64,000 bases of DNA. Source: Glandiceps talaboti. Taxonomy: Eukaryota; Hemichordata; Enteropneusta; Spengelidae. The position numbers and the translations under genes were made by a program. Under the pieces are notes generated by a model. It ran no database searches, was not told where the DNA came from, and saw only the letters and a program-made list of their open reading frames with translations. Location: assembly GCF_964340395.1 (NCBI RefSeq), contig NC_135570.1, positions 15,326,322 to 15,390,321 on the forward strand. The letters run 5' to 3'. The first letter of the stretch is position 1; each line of letters begins with the position of its first letter. Below, one piece after another: positions 1-13,449 of the stretch.

Positions 1-99
1 TGACTGTCTGTCTGTCTGTCCGAGTAGAAATTTTGTTCCACTGATATCTCAAAAAGTAATGAAGCAAATGTTCTGCAATTTACTATGTGGCATTGTCAG

Positions 100-620
100 G
101 CTGTAACTTAGCACTGATTAGTTTTTGGTGGGAGTGGCTTGCATAATTAATGCTAATTTGCATAATTCATTATTTTATAGATGGGGCTATACATGCAGAT
201 CAGCTGCACCAAATTCAATGAAATTTGCTACATCTATGGATCATACAAAGAAATCAAAGCACTAAAAGTCATTAACTTGTGTCAAGTTAATTAAGGGCTA
301 ATTTGCATAATTAATGAATTTTTGGAACTCAGGTTATACATCCAGAAGGGCTTTATCAAATTTGATGAAACTTGCCGCAGATATTGATCATACAGAGATA
401 TGATAATTCTCAATGAAATTTATTGCTGTAAATTAATTGCTTATTTGCATAATTAACAAACTTTGGCAATTAGGGCCTATTATATACCAAGAAAGACTGC
501 ACCAAATTTGAAGAAACTTGCCAAAGATATTGACTGAGCAAAGATATAATGGTATCGAGTAAGTTATTGCTAATTTGCATATTTGATGAACTTTTGCAAT
601 AAGGGATATGTATCTCTGAA
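100..620. repeat. Degenerate tandem repeat, about 145 bp, TTTGCATAATTAA motif
   Basis: The motif AATTTGCATAATTAA, followed by a conserved block containing CACCAAATTTGA and AAACTTGCC, recurs about four times at roughly 120-150 bp spacing. Units are well diverged, so the array is old. Confidence 0.7.
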
Positions 621-692
621 CGGGGCATTTTCAGTTTATCTCTAGTTAGTTTAATTGTCTATTCTGCAGCTATTGGTACAGTATATTTGCTA

Positions 693-1080
693 TGGCTGGG
701 GAACCCCTGTAACAGAATGGGGAATATGGTGAACTGGCATAGTTTTCAATACATTGCACAATAATTTTGGTGGGGAACCCCTGTAAAGTGTCAGGGGAAC
801 TCAGGTAGATTTTACCTGCTTACTGCCGTTAACAAAAACAATGGTAAGGAACCCTGTTGAAATGACTTGGGAACTCAGGTAGATTTTACCTACTGGTCCC
901 TTTATAGCATAAACACTGGTAGGGAACCCTGGTAAAATGACTGGGGAACTCAGGTAGATTTTACCTACTGGTCCCTTTATAGCATAAACACTGGTAGGGA
1001 ACCCTGGTAAAATGACTGGGGAACTCAGGTAGATTTTACATACTTACTGCCCTTAACAAAAACACTGGTATGATAAAAGC
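693..1080. repeat. 75-bp minisatellite, family also seen elsewhere
   Basis: Units carry GGTAGGGAACCCTGGTAAAA and CTCAGGTAGATTTTACCTAC; the two cleanest copies repeat at exactly 75 bp. Diverged copies of the same family occur at 24,560-24,775 and 34,040-34,125. Confidence 0.8.
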
Positions 1081-1124
1081 ATTCTGCAAATTAATACCTA
1101 AAGTATTTTTTTTTTTTGGTTCTT

Positions 1125-1345
1125 GTTACCCAACCCCAGAGAAATAGTGGACACGAAAACTGACATCAACATAAAAAGACAATATAAAACTGTTCTTCCA
1201 ATCTGTAATGGCTGTACATCTGATGGAGAAACCAATAACACAGCAATCATATGGAAAAGAATGGAAAACATAACTACCTGAACTCACACATGAAAATTTT
1301 TTTTTTTTTAAATGTAATTTTTTTTTCAGGCCTAATGGAAGCTGG
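1125..1345 (+). mobile_element. Dispersed repeat family R1, copy 1
   Basis: The segment containing AAAAAGACAATATAAAACTG and GGCTGTACATCTGATG is shared with copies at 8,785-9,130 (opposite strand), 33,405-33,775 and 56,130-56,670. No coding capacity or clear termini are visible, so the class is unknown (MITE or SINE-like). Confidence 0.7.
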
Positions 1346-1389
1346 GTTTTAGTTGAAATATCTTTCAGTCTCTTCAAGGTATCCATTAC

Positions 1390-2740
1390 TGATAATTTGA
1401 GTGTGTGATTGCATTTGATACTTGTTTATGTCCTGGCCCTTGAGAAAACTATCACCAAATAGACAAGATTAGTATTAAAGTTTGAGTAAAATATTAATGG
1501 AGCATGAACATGTGGAGTGTTCCATGGAAGCCATTGTGTAATCCGAAGTATCATTTCCCGGAATCTGTAACTTCAAGATGGAGTAAAGATTTATCACGTG
1601 TTAAGAGTACCTACAGTAGCTGCTTGTATATGTTGTATGTTTCCGGCCTAAAAGAGAATGCTCCATGAAAATGTCATTTTTAAGCTGGGAAGACACTTTT
1701 ACTTCAAAGAATGAATTTAAAAACATTAATTCTCCTATTCCTGTCTAAAATTAAGTAAGTCATGCAATCAATTCTATAAAATAACAAATTTTGTTTGCAT
1801 TGTTTTGGCGGGAAAATGGATCGCACATGGTGATGTGTCAATGCACTAAACTAGTCTCCACTTTGAAAATTGAAGTAAAGACTATGTATGTGCATGATAA
1901 AGCTTTTCCATTGAATAAATAGAATTCCTTTTTCAAAATGAAATACAAAAATGATAAAATGAAAATAGGGAATTATCAGGTGCAGTTTTGATGAAGAATT
2001 AGAAGATTTATCTATGAATAATTGTCTTGCATTATTTATGCAACACAGCTGCTAAAATTGTGGGTCGAAATCTTCAAGTGTTAAATTCTCTTTGAAGTTT
2101 AATACTGTGTACAATCCCATATTTTATTACCATGTAAAGTCAATAACCCAAGCTTTTGGGATTGAAGGTTAGGATCGTGAGAAAGTGTAAAAATTTGTAC
2201 AAGATTTCTTAGTTATCTTTGATCTCAAGGTAAGCTTTCTGCTTGAGTACCCAAAGCTACATGTATCAGAACTTACAGGCAACCAGGACTTTATACATTA
2301 CGTTCATGTTTATAGCCATCAGATGTAATCATTAAAAAGTGTTAGAGTTTACTTTGTTGTTTCCATTTCTTGCTTCAACACTTCTTCTTCAATGTATTTT
2401 TGTGGTTGTTTAACCTTTCACAATATATCAAGTCACATGGCTATAGACGTTAGATTGAGTTCACTGAGTCAAAAAATCTACAGATCAGGTCTTTTAACAA
2501 AAAATATTCCTTGACTTAGTAAATAAATTAAACTATAAACTTTTATGCATGCCAAGACTTCAAAAATCTCAGTTTATCACACTCCAATGCTTCAATAGTA
2601 ACTATCAAACAGGAATTGAGATTAGAATTGACAGACATATCAAAAGCTTACTAATTTCAGTGGTTATTCGTAACTGTAGTAATTACCTAATCTAGGGTAA
2701 AACATTTCCCATAACTCTGCACAACAACTGTAAACATTTT
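1390..2740. other. No gene seen
   Basis: AT-rich single-copy-looking sequence. I see no ORF, RNA gene or clear repeat in it. Confidence 0.6.
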
Positions 2741-3060
2741 AATTTGGCTCATGAAAACTTTGCCAGAAAAACAATGTAGGACATATCAGGCACATTTTAA
2801 TTTGGTGGATGGTGCAAGGGGAAAGTAGATAAAACTAGTAAATAATTGGTTGGCCCGTCGTATTCAGGGCAACTGTTGCTAACACTTTTCACAGTAGCTG
2901 AATTATAAAAATATGATTTGAAGTATTGTTAGCAAGACTTTTTTCTGCAGAAAAACCTTTTGCGTGATGTGTATTGAACTAAATTAGATCGAGCACCAAG
3001 GGCATACAACTCCTGTTACTGTTACTGTATCAAATGTTGTATATTGGACATTATCAACAT
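2740..3060 (+). repeat. Dispersed repeat with copy at 40,350-40,640
   Basis: The segment with CAGGCACATTTTAATTTG and the TTAGCAAGACTTTTTTCTG block is diverged but recognisable in direct orientation at 40,350-40,640. It adjoins the inverted-duplication segment and may be part of the same element. Confidence 0.6.
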
Positions 3061-3149
3061 TAAAATCCTATCCTGTCATTCTTGAATTCATAAAAATTAA
3101 ATTGCTTTCGCCTGTTGTTTGGTGCAGTAGTTTTCAGTGTTAGTACTGA

Positions 3150-4530
3150 AATTCAATCTATGTGTAAAAAGTTTTGTTACATGAATGTAGTATTCATACA
3201 TTTAAGTTGACTGCATTCATATTAGATTGATAGTATAATCTCTGAATGATGAAATTCAATGCTCTCGTCGCAATGTTAGGATATGTGACTGTGTGACTGG
3301 TAAAGGTAGTGTCAACCTAGATAATTCATCATGATTTGTTCAAGTTACCAGTAATGCTTGGGATTGGGAGTGACCTCTTGGGAAATTAAGACCCTGAGTC
3401 TTGGGAGACTGCATATTTTGAGAATAAAAAGACAAAAATTCACCTCTGTAACTGGTCACCATTACAATGTATATTGTAAAATAGCTGCTCATCTGAGTTA
3501 CTTTCATGAAAACAAAGAAGTTATAAAAATGAAAAGAGGGATGGGGTGAATTATTCCACTTTTTGAAATTGGATATTTAATACTATTTACAAACTATCAT
3601 GAAAGATTTTCCAACCTATATTGACATCAATTTCAATCCAGATTTCAGATTTTAATTATTCCATAATATTGCTGTCAACACTTTACTCCATATGGTAATT
3701 AATTATTCCATAATATTGCTGTCAACACTTTACTCCATATGGTAATTAATTATTCCATATTATTGCTGTCAACACTTTACTCCATATGGTAATTAAATAT
3801 TCCATATTATTGCTGTCAACACTTTACTCCATATGGTAATTAAATATTCCATATTATTGCTGTCAACACTTCACTCCATATGGTAATTAAGTCTATATAA
3901 GGATTTAATATAATTCTCATCTTTGGTGACATGTAGGTAATCCATGTCAATTAAGTTAATAAACACTAAATCTTTAGGTGTGTATACTACCTGCAGCGGT
4001 ATCAAAATATTATCATTATTCAAATTTAAACACTTCCATGAATAAATCATGTACACAACTGTTTGGGGGATTTAAAGAACTGGTTAGATTTGTACATGCA
4101 GTAATCACATGGCACAGATAAAATGATATGCACCTAAGTCTTTATAACATTGAATATAGAGAGCAAAATTCATAAAGTTTCAGCAGAATTACTAAAACTT
4201 TCTGTCATGCAAGACTAATGAAGATATTAATTCTTGTGGGCAGGATGAGATTCCACCAGACTCTTTATTGTGAACACTACTACCATGCCTTGTCCCAACT
4301 GATTACATAGCTATGAAGTAGTTGAGAAGATTTCTGTATGGATGTATAGTATATGTTTATGATTAAGTAGTCTGTCTGGACCATTCTATCAAATATTGAA
4401 TTACTTTTCTTCTATGACCACTACTCAATAGGTATCTTAATTACATTGTTCATGTCACAAGTTACTTCTGTTACACTGATGAAAGTTATATTCAGCAAGA
4501 AACCTACCTGTGTATTAACTAGTTACCGTC
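3150..4530 (-). repeat. Left copy of a 1.3-kb inverted dispersed duplication
   Basis: The sequence matches the reverse complement of about 31,990-33,240, very closely over 3,850-4,500 and more loosely outside. A shorter fragment recurs at 5,145-5,225. Both long copies encode the same 61-residue open stretch, but the few substitutions there change amino acids, so it is probably not a gene. Likely an unclassified transposable element. Confidence 0.75.
3655..3895. repeat. 47-bp minisatellite inside the inverted duplication
   Basis: Five units of exactly 47 bp carry TATTGCTGTCAACACTTTAC. The opposite copy near 32,640-32,735 has only two, so the array expanded after the two copies separated, or contracted in the other. 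Confidence 0.85.
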
Positions 4531-5229
4531 ACATTCTACTATCAGTCTAGCAATCCTTTCCTAACCTTGAATGACCCTAGGAGTTTGTGACCTTAATCTT
4601 GTTGTCTCTACTTGTTGTTTTATGCACAAACAAATACCTCCTGGTAGAAAGTTCATCCCCCCCCCCAAAAAAAAAGGTGTTTGAAAATGATTTTTTTGGG
4701 ACTTACCATTTTTCCTTTCAGAAACAATAGATAGAAGATTGTTCAAAGATATTAATTTTTTTGTAGTATTGATAATTTAGATAAAATAAAATAAAAATTT
4801 TATCTTTAAATTAAATTATGTACACAATTTCTTGAGCGAAATTTATAACTTGCACTGAGCAATAGAAATAAATTGTAGGTTTTAGACTGTGATTGATTGA
4901 TTGAATGACTGATGTGGAATTTGCATTATGGGTATGTTCATCATGGTTAGTATCTATGCCATAACTTTGAAGAGGATGGGCAAGGGGACTTGCTGTACAG
5001 TTTATGAAAGTGTCAATTATGAATTAAAACCCTCTTTTTACATTTACCTCTGGAAAAACTCAGTTAAGAATTACGGAGAAATAACTTCATTTTTATGTTC
5101 TATAAAAAAATGAGTAAAATGTTCACATGTACGATGAATTTTTTGATAAATTTGTATATGCAATAATCACATGGTATTAAATTCATGTATTTTCAGCACA
5201 ATTACTAAAACTTTCTGTCATCCATTTTT

Positions 5230-5974
5230 TTTCAATTTTAAAATACACTGCAGATAGGTGATTTAGGGAAAATGTGATAAATCAAGGTTTACAATCTTTT
5301 ATTTGGTATACAGTTTACAGTTTTGTGGGGTGGGGGGGGGAGTCAGTTTATTGTGAGTACTAGAAATATCCTTGTCCCACCCTCATAGACAGAATTTTCA
5401 GACTCCGATCTCGTCGTGTTATATACAGGATTGTATATCAGGTTTATACTTATCTAGATAGGTGAAGAACATTGCCCGATGTCAGACTTAGAGTATGAAT
5501 CAATATAGTTGTAAGAATCTAGTAGTTTCCATGGTAATGGTTTCCATGGTAATGTTATGGATTAAAACATAATGTTTAACATGTACATGTCAAAATTGAC
5601 TTGAAGATTGACTTAATTATTGATAGCTCGAATTTATTATTTAATAGAATATCCAGGCTTATTTTAAAAGTTACTTAATAAACCATAAAGTGTCATATAA
5701 AAGTCAAGGTTAGAATTATAATTGCAGCGGTCATGAACTTCTTTGTTGAAGTGCACTTATGGTTGAAATAGTACCTTTGTGCATTTAGACGTGATTCTTG
5801 CATTGAATAAGATTATCCAGTCAATGTTTGTGGAATTTGAAATGTCCAATAACTGATAAGTTTTCAATGCTATGAAAATAGAATACTGTTGGTTGAAATT
5901 TAGACAAAGAATGAATGTTGGGTAGATTTCATATAAAGTGTGAAAAATCACACAAAGATAATGAATGTTGTTAC
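5230..5974. other. No gene seen
   Basis: AT-rich sequence with a short G run near 5,331 and a duplicated TTTCCATGGTAATG near 5,525. No coding signal. Confidence 0.55.
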
Positions 5975-6690
5975 AAGACTGCCGGGCAAGTCGAGTAGCG
6001 ACACGTACAAACTTCAACCTTACTGCAGGGCAAGTTGAGTAGCGGCACATACAAACTTCAACCTTACTGCAAGGCAAGTTGAGTAGCGGCACATACAAAC
6101 TTCAACCTTACTGCAGGGCAAGTTGAGTAGCGACACGTTCAAACTTCAACCCTACTGCAGGGCAAGCTGAGTAGCGGCACGTTCAAACTTCAACCTTACT
6201 GCAAATCAAGTTGAGTAGTGGCACGTACAAACTTCAACTATAACTTTGTTATTACTGCAAGGCAAGTCAAATAGAGACATCATCAAAACTAAACAATTTC
6301 ACTTTGCTAGTTAATCATCATGTCAGTGTGAGAAGGTCATATCTGCAATACAAATTGTACAGCATATAAATGTCACCATACAAATACAAATTGTATAGCA
6401 AATATGACCTTCTGGTACTGATGCAAAGAAATGTATACTGCAAGGCAAGTCAAGCAAAGGCACGTTCAATCACAACTTCAACTTTAATACTGCAAGCCAA
6501 GTCCAGTTAGACACACATTCAAACTTCAACAAAAATGATGTTATTACTGCAAGGCAAGTTGAATAGAGACATGTTCCAACATCAACAATAATTTTGTCAG
6601 TACATATACTGCAAGGCAAGTCAAGTTGAGGCGTGTTCAAACTCCAACAATAACTTTGTTAGTACTGCACAGCGAGGTTCTAAAAACCTT
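5975..6690. repeat. 44-bp minisatellite, partly decayed
   Basis: Units contain TACTGCAAGGCAAGTTGAGT and ACAAACTTCAAC. About five adjacent units repeat at 44 bp, then decayed units follow, interrupted near 6,280-6,430. Confidence 0.8.
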
Positions 6691-7804
6691 TACAAAACTA
6701 CTGAATGCACAGAAAACTGTCCAGATGTTTAATACCTAATATCCCTTTATCTGTTGGCCAGGTTTTAAAAAAAACTACATGTCGTCTACATGTACAAGAT
6801 TATCACAGGTTTAAAGATGCCCCTCTGACATGACTAGCGACAGATTTACAAAACCTTTGCAGAACTACTGCCTGTATAAATCTTCTCAATTTTACCATAC
6901 TTCCCCGCTGTTGTAAAACTACTGAATGTATAGCAAACTGTTAATTTGACCCAACACTCTGTTGTATTAGAAAATATAAAAACATGATGATAAAATCGTC
7001 ACATGTCAAAAAAAAAATGAGATTGAAGGCCATGTAAAGGTGATGAATACTAAGACAGACTAGTGTTATAGAGGCAGACATACAGGTTATTGACTGTCTC
7101 AAGTGACTTGCACCAACCTTATCTATCATTCCTTACAGAATATATCCATATATATGAGTTAAGATAAAAAGACAACCTTCGATATAATGACTTATTTATG
7201 AATACCCTAGTTGACTGAATTGTCAATGATGTAATCCCAAAATATTATCTTATTCAGTAAATTTTAAATACCTTGATATATTCTGTTGTGTCTTGTCTTT
7301 CCTGTGAGAAACATATGAATACATTTATGGAAATATTCTTGCTTTATATAATAATGATAACCATATTTTGTGACAAACATAAATAAAATTTGCAAATAAA
7401 AGTTTAAGAGATGAAAATTTTTAGGGGACGAGATCAATAGTTCAATGTAGGAAAAAAAAATCTTTTTGTTAGCAGTCAGACCCCTCCCCCTCCCCTCATC
7501 AATTTCAAATCAGTATGTAGTAGCTAGGTTGTAGTACTATGAATATAAAGCCCTCATTCCCACATCTATTTTAGTGCCATGCATTTACTATGGCAAAAAT
7601 TCTCCCATTTTTTAATTTGATGACACTTTTTAGGAATATTTATATTTAGGTTACAAAACAGACTCCATTAAAGGTAAAATCATTTTTGTCTGCTGAGAAC
7701 TAAAATGGTTCAACACCCATTCCTTTCCCACCCTCAAAGTAAAAGAATTTAGTTTATTCCTACATTGAAGTATTTATCTCACCCCCTTAAGAAAAACAAT
7801 GTTC

Positions 7805-7806
<2 letters not shown>
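6691..7806. other. No gene seen
   Basis: AT-rich sequence with a short self-similar stretch (AAAACCTTTACAAAACTACTG type) near 6,680-6,930. No ORF or RNA gene is supported. Confidence 0.5.
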
Positions 7807-7877
<71 letters not shown>

Positions 7878-7910
7878 CGAGAGCGAGAGCGAGAGAGAGA
7901 GAGAGAGAGA
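7807..7910. repeat. GA microsatellite
   Basis: A near-pure (GA)n tract of 104 bp with four GC interruptions near its 3' end. Confidence 0.95.
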
Positions 7911-8019
7911 TCAGGAAATAGATGAGAATAGCTAAGATAGGTTACCATAACCTTGCTTAATAAAGAAAACATACACAAATACAGTATATAACGACAGCTA
8001 GAAAATATAGCACATTATA

Positions 8020-8400
8020 TTAAAGGGGTGCAAGCTGTGTTCGTAAATTTTTGGGTTTCATTTTTGCTGCATATCTAAAATGGTAAACATAAGATTCTAC
8101 TTACTTTGTTATTGACAGAACTCAAACCAGGTATTAAGATATAAATAATCCAATGACATAATTTATTATATGTACATGTCAGGAAAATCCATACTATGCA
8201 ATCGATAGTTCTAAACAAAGCCAGAAGACAATTGTAATGTCACAGAATGTATGTGTCGACATTAACATCATACTAGAATACTTTAATTAAGGTTTTATAT
8301 GCTAAGTATTTTTACTTGAGTAAAAAAATTCAAACTCGGCTTGTGACAATTTAAACCACGAGGTACTGTCTTACACATATATTGATGAGAGAATACACAA
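8020..8400 (+). repeat. Dispersed repeat with copy at 31,690-32,070
   Basis: The segment carrying AACTCAAACCAGGTATTAAG and the TAATTTATTATA block is repeated in direct orientation at 31,690-32,070, next to the right copy of the inverted duplication. Confidence 0.6.
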
Positions 8401-8784
8401 CCTTAATCTTAATATTCATTTCTTATAAAACGCATTACATTAAAATAATCACAATGCACTGTACAAATGACAGGAATAAAAACAAAATGACAACAAAAAT
8501 ACACCATTTGGAAAACTGTTAAAATTTCCAGATATCAGAAAAATGCCTGAAATCGTCATTAAAAGAAAGGTATTCTTGTAAGTTGTAGTCTATTTGAAAC
8601 TTGCTCTGACAACACATCTTTCTATGAGATTGATTTTACAAATTATAACACCAAATGTAACTGTACGTACAAAGACGGCTATGAATAAATTACTAGTTTC
8701 ACTAATCAGTTGTCTTTTTTTTCAAGAAATTTTATTCAAATTTAATGCCTAATAACAAAATTTGTGTAGTTTTACAATCAATTT

Positions 8785-9130
8785 TAGAATGGGTGGGGTA
8801 GGTAGATTTAAAAAAAAAATATTTATATATTTTTTTTCATATGTAAGTGTCTAGCTCAGGTAGTTATGTTTTCCATTGTTTACCATATGGTTTCTGTGTT
8901 ATTGGTTTCTTCCTATCAGATATGTACAACCATTACAGATTGGAAGAAGAGTTTTATATTTACTTTTTAAGTTGATGTCAGTTTTCGTATCCTCTATTTC
9001 TTGTGCGACTCAATTTTCGCGATTTTATTTATTTTTTCTTGAATACGTAAAAAAACAGTTTAGGGTCAGCGTGAAAACTACATGGGGTCAGATAATCGGA
9101 ACCAAACATTTTTTTTTATACAGCCTAATG
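8785..9130 (-). mobile_element. Dispersed repeat family R1, copy 2
   Basis: This is the reverse-orientation copy of the family at 1,125, 33,405 and 56,130. It keeps the GACATCAAC and TGTACATATCTGATAG blocks on the minus strand. Confidence 0.7.
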
Positions 9131-9149
9131 GTGAAAAATCTATTGAAAT

Positions 9150-10030
9150 AAATACTGTAGATACTTTTTTATTGAAAGTATATATACATTTCCTTTTTTT
9201 CCATCGTTTTCTAACCAACCAATTGAACCTTGTGAAAAGCTAACTTACATTATATCTGGAATATTCAACTCCTGAAATGTTTATACCAATACATGATGAT
9301 GTCGGCAGTCATGTTGTGAGATAAATCAGCGTTCCTTCCATTAAACCTTTCCATGATATATTACAAATTGTATATGTTATCAGTTTTTACATGTTATCTT
9401 TATTGCCTACAGCTGTAACAGTGTTGTGTCATGTTGGATCACGTTTTATGTCTAATCTTGTTGATCACAGTATATCATATCATTTCTTTAACAATACTAC
9501 AGCTTGCACAGTTACTCACTATTTATAGATACTAGCAGTATCATCTTTTTGTATCTTTGCTGATCCTGTCCAATGCATTTTGAGATTTGGGATGCAGGAT
9601 ATGTGACTGTTATTATAAATCATAAATGGGACTAAATAGCAGTTACATTCCAAACTCTATACCTGTATTGTCGGTAATACTATTAAAGCAGTTTTTTTTA
9701 TGTTTATCTGGTAAATGTATAGTTCATATTGCTGAACTGAACATTTGCTCATTTAGGTGGCAATAGCGAGATTGTAACTGATATTTTGTTTTGAAGTTAT
9801 TACTTGACATTTCTTCTATAATGGATAAATGTCAACAATCCTGTTTTGGGTAATCTTATAGGCTCCTCAAATTGCAAAGTTTTCTCAGTCCTTTTTTCGT
9901 CTGGCACCCTGCCAAAGAATTTTTTGGGAAAAATGATTTTTAGAAAATGGTGATAAAATTGAACGTAAAATCTGATCAATAAAATCCAAATTAGTTTAGA
10001 AACAGTTCATTTGATGACTCTTAAATAAGA
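9150..10030. other. No gene seen
   Basis: AT-rich sequence without supported features. Confidence 0.55.
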
Positions 10031-10400
10031 AAATTGGGTTAGAAACAATAGTTTCTCTCTCATGGTAACACTGGAATATGCAAATTAGGGTAGCAACAAT
10101 AACTATTCGCATGGTAACTCTAAAATATGACAACTGGGTAAAAACAAGTTTTTCTCATAGTAACACTGAAATATGCAAATTAGGAAAGCAACAATAACTA
10201 TTTGCTTGGTATCTAAAATATGAAAATTGGGGTAGAAACAATAGTCTGTCATGGTCACTGAAATATGCAAATTAGGGTAGCAACAAAAACTATTCTTATG
10301 GTAATTCTAAATATGCAAAGTAGGGTAGCAACAATTACTAGCAACAATAAATTTGTGATGGCAAATCTAAAATATGCAAATTAGAATAGGTAACTCTAAC
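10030..10400. repeat. Degenerate ~60-bp tandem repeat
   Basis: Five or six units share ATATGCAAATTAGGGTAGCA, AACAATAACTATT and CATGGTAACTCT at variable spacing. Confidence 0.75.
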
Positions 10401-10724
10401 AACATGTGTTCAAAATATATAATCGTGATGCTCGAGAATATTCTAATTTGATGTTGACTTTACTTGGAAACTCCTGATTATGTCACTACAGCAACCATAA
10501 CCATACTCTGAGTGAGTATACAAATGGAGCTTGAACAGCACATGTACAAATTTTGGAAAGAAAAACACAAGAATTAGTAGTGTATCAGCACTTAGGGACC
10601 ACCTATTATTTTGAATCATACTTAAATATGTTTATTAGTTCCCCATTGAATTAAATTGAATTAAAGCTCCACTAACTGCGACTGAAGTATTATTGTTTCG
10701 GCCAGAGATTCAATAATACCTTAT

Positions 10725-11002
10725 TAGAAACTGCATATGCTAATTAGAGGTCAGAATGCCCATAATTAGACACTGTATATGCTAATTAGATGTCAGAATG
10801 CCCATATTTAGACACTATATGCTAATTAGATGTCAGAATACCTATAACTAGACACTATATGCTAATTAGATGTCAGAATGCCCATATTTAGACACTGTAT
10901 ATGCTAATTAGAGGTCAGAATACTCATAACTAGACACTGTATATGCTAATTAGATGTCAGAATGCCCATATTTAGACACTGTATATGCTAATTAGAGGTC
11001 TA
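10725..11002. repeat. ~41-bp minisatellite
   Basis: About six units share ATATGCTAATTAGATGTCAG and CCCATATTTAGACACT, with small length differences. Confidence 0.85.
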
Positions 11003-11838
11003 TTGTATCCATAAGTCGATGATAAGTGGTACTGTAACAGATTTAGATAGTGACTGCAATTAGGGTACTGATTCTTGGATGTGGAGCAAAAATCAAGTTA
11101 ATTGCCTTTATTGTATCATATTATGTATACAGCTACACAAATATAGTTATCCACAGGTGATTCAATACAATCCAGGATATACAATTATACAAGTAAGTCA
11201 TAATATCTAATGAAACAGTTTCCAAAAAGCATTCCAATTGCATCTAATGCATGCAGATTTTATGAAATAGCTGGAACCCATTGTAGCCACACAAATTGAA
11301 ATATTCCGACCACATTTGACACAAAAGATATATTTTAAGGAAATTTTGCTATTAAATCTTAATGAAAAGTCCAAACTATTGCAATCATTTCCATAGCAAT
11401 TACAAACTAATCTTATTTCTTTCTCTATAATAACTACAAGGAATGAAATAATTTGATCGAAATAACTTCTGCTTCAGTGCCTTTGGCAGTATTTTATTTT
11501 GATTATAAAATAGGTTATAAAGTATGAAAGATTATAGCGTCCTTTTTTTTCATTTGATTTTTAATAATGCTGTTGGAATTGAGTCATAGGTTTGCAAATG
11601 AGATCATTAACTTTAATGTGATAGATAACATTCATTATAAAGATGGCTGGGGGCAGAATTAGTTTGTCAATTATTGTTGCATGCTGTGAAAGATCATGAA
11701 TTATTTATATTGCTTCCAATTTGATAAAATGACAGTTACCATATGAGTAAAGTAGCTGTGATTGGTTGATACGCATATACAGGCTGATGGAAACACACAA
11801 CTTACATGAGCAAGCCAAACCAGTAATCTCATTTTCTA
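11003..11838. other. No gene seen
   Basis: AT-rich, no supported feature. Confidence 0.5.
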
Positions 11839-11839
11839 T

Positions 11840-12740
11840 GGATGTGTGCACCTGGATTCTGTGGGCATGCATACCCAGTTTCTCTGGACATATCCACCCC
11901 GTTTATTTTGATTCTTACAAGAGCCTACCCAGTTCAAACACACACATTTATGCCGGCACTTAACCGGCATAAAGTTTACAAATGAATTCACTGAACCATA
12001 CCAAGTTTGTCTTATGCTTTGCTGAAACTATATGTACAGCGTGTGACAGGCAAAGTTGGTAGCTTGAAAGGGTTCTGTTGTAACTTTACACCGGTGCAGC
12101 GTCAGGATAACTGTGTGTGTCTGAACAGGGTATTGGTTTTCTGTTAACATGAACACCTGGTTACTTTGGACACATACACTGGAGGATGGGGTTCTGTTGA
12201 CATTCACACCTGGTTACTGTGGACACACACTGGGGGAGGGTGTTCTGTTGACATTCACACCTGGTTACTGTGGACACACACTGGGGGAGGGTGTTCTGTT
12301 GACATTCACACCTGGTTACTGTGGACACACACTGGGGGAGGGTGTTCTGTTGACATTCACACCTGGTTACTGTGGACACACACTGGGGAGGGTGTTCTGT
12401 TGACATTCACACCTGGTTACTTTGGACACATACTGGGGAGAGGATTATGTTGACACACACCTGGTTACCGTGGACACATACACTGGGGAGGGGATTATGT
12501 TGACACTCACACCTGGTTACTTTGGATACACACTGGGGAGGAGTTTCTGTTGATATTGACATTCTGACACATACACCAGATTTCCTGTGGATATGCTTCG
12601 CCTTTTTTTCTGTGAACACATACACCTGGTTTGCTATGGGACGTACCGGTACAAACACTCCTGATTTTCTTTGGACACCTATACCAGCTGCATTTTCTGT
12701 GGACACATCCTTATTTTCCATGAACTGATGCACGTGATTT
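11840..12740. repeat. 51-bp minisatellite with decayed flanks
   Basis: The core at 12,130-12,560 has about eight 51-bp units with GACATTCACACCTGGTTACT and GGACACACACTGGGG. Looser units extend to both sides. Because 51 is divisible by three and the unit lacks stops, open frames appear on both strands; they are not genes. Confidence 0.9.
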
Positions 12741-13440
12741 CTGAGAAATAATTCTTGAGATAGTTCTGTTCTGTCAGGAGAGGACACTTAACGCATTCGG
12801 ATCCACTGGCAATTTCCAGTTTCTAAACATATAGGAGTCAGTTCACATGAGATAGTTCTTGATTCTAATGCAGTATTTTAGAGTTTTCTGGAATAAAGTA
12901 ACAGCCAAAAGTTTCAGACTTATATTTATGGGGGAAATGTAGCAGCATTTTTAGTTGATAGTATACTTCAGGAGAAACAACAATTTACAAAGAAGGGAAT
13001 CTAACAAAAACAGGAATCATATTTCTGAAAGGTATATTGTGATATATAGTAAACAAGACATAAATCTAGAAAAGAAAGATGTGATCAAAATAATGACTCA
13101 TCTCCAGAAAATATAGAAGACATTTTACATCAGTAAAAGAAAATCTTGAACATATCTAGGGACTCATGAAACAGGATGCTGGTAAACCATTATCAAATTA
13201 TTCATGATTGATCAAATTGTAGGACAAGAAGCTGTCACAGTATTGATAAAATTGTTCACAATGACAGTAAATCCAATCTTTTTGTCTCATTTTACATGCA
13301 TGAAGAATATATATGATTATTTGTCATGGACAAATGCTATCTAATCAGAGCTAGACTGATGGGTCAATTTTTCCAACTGTGCAGTCACTGGTACTCTACG
13401 CCCTATATAATTTTTAGGGATGAAAGATTTCATCTTTGAC
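12741..13440. other. No gene seen
   Basis: No ORF, repeat or RNA gene could be supported in this stretch. Confidence 0.5.
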
Positions 13441-13449
13441 TTGTACTGC

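Noticed and set aside
8876-9151. 91-codon frame with hydrophobic stretches
   Set aside because: Lies in dispersed repeat family R1, whose other copies have different, broken frames.
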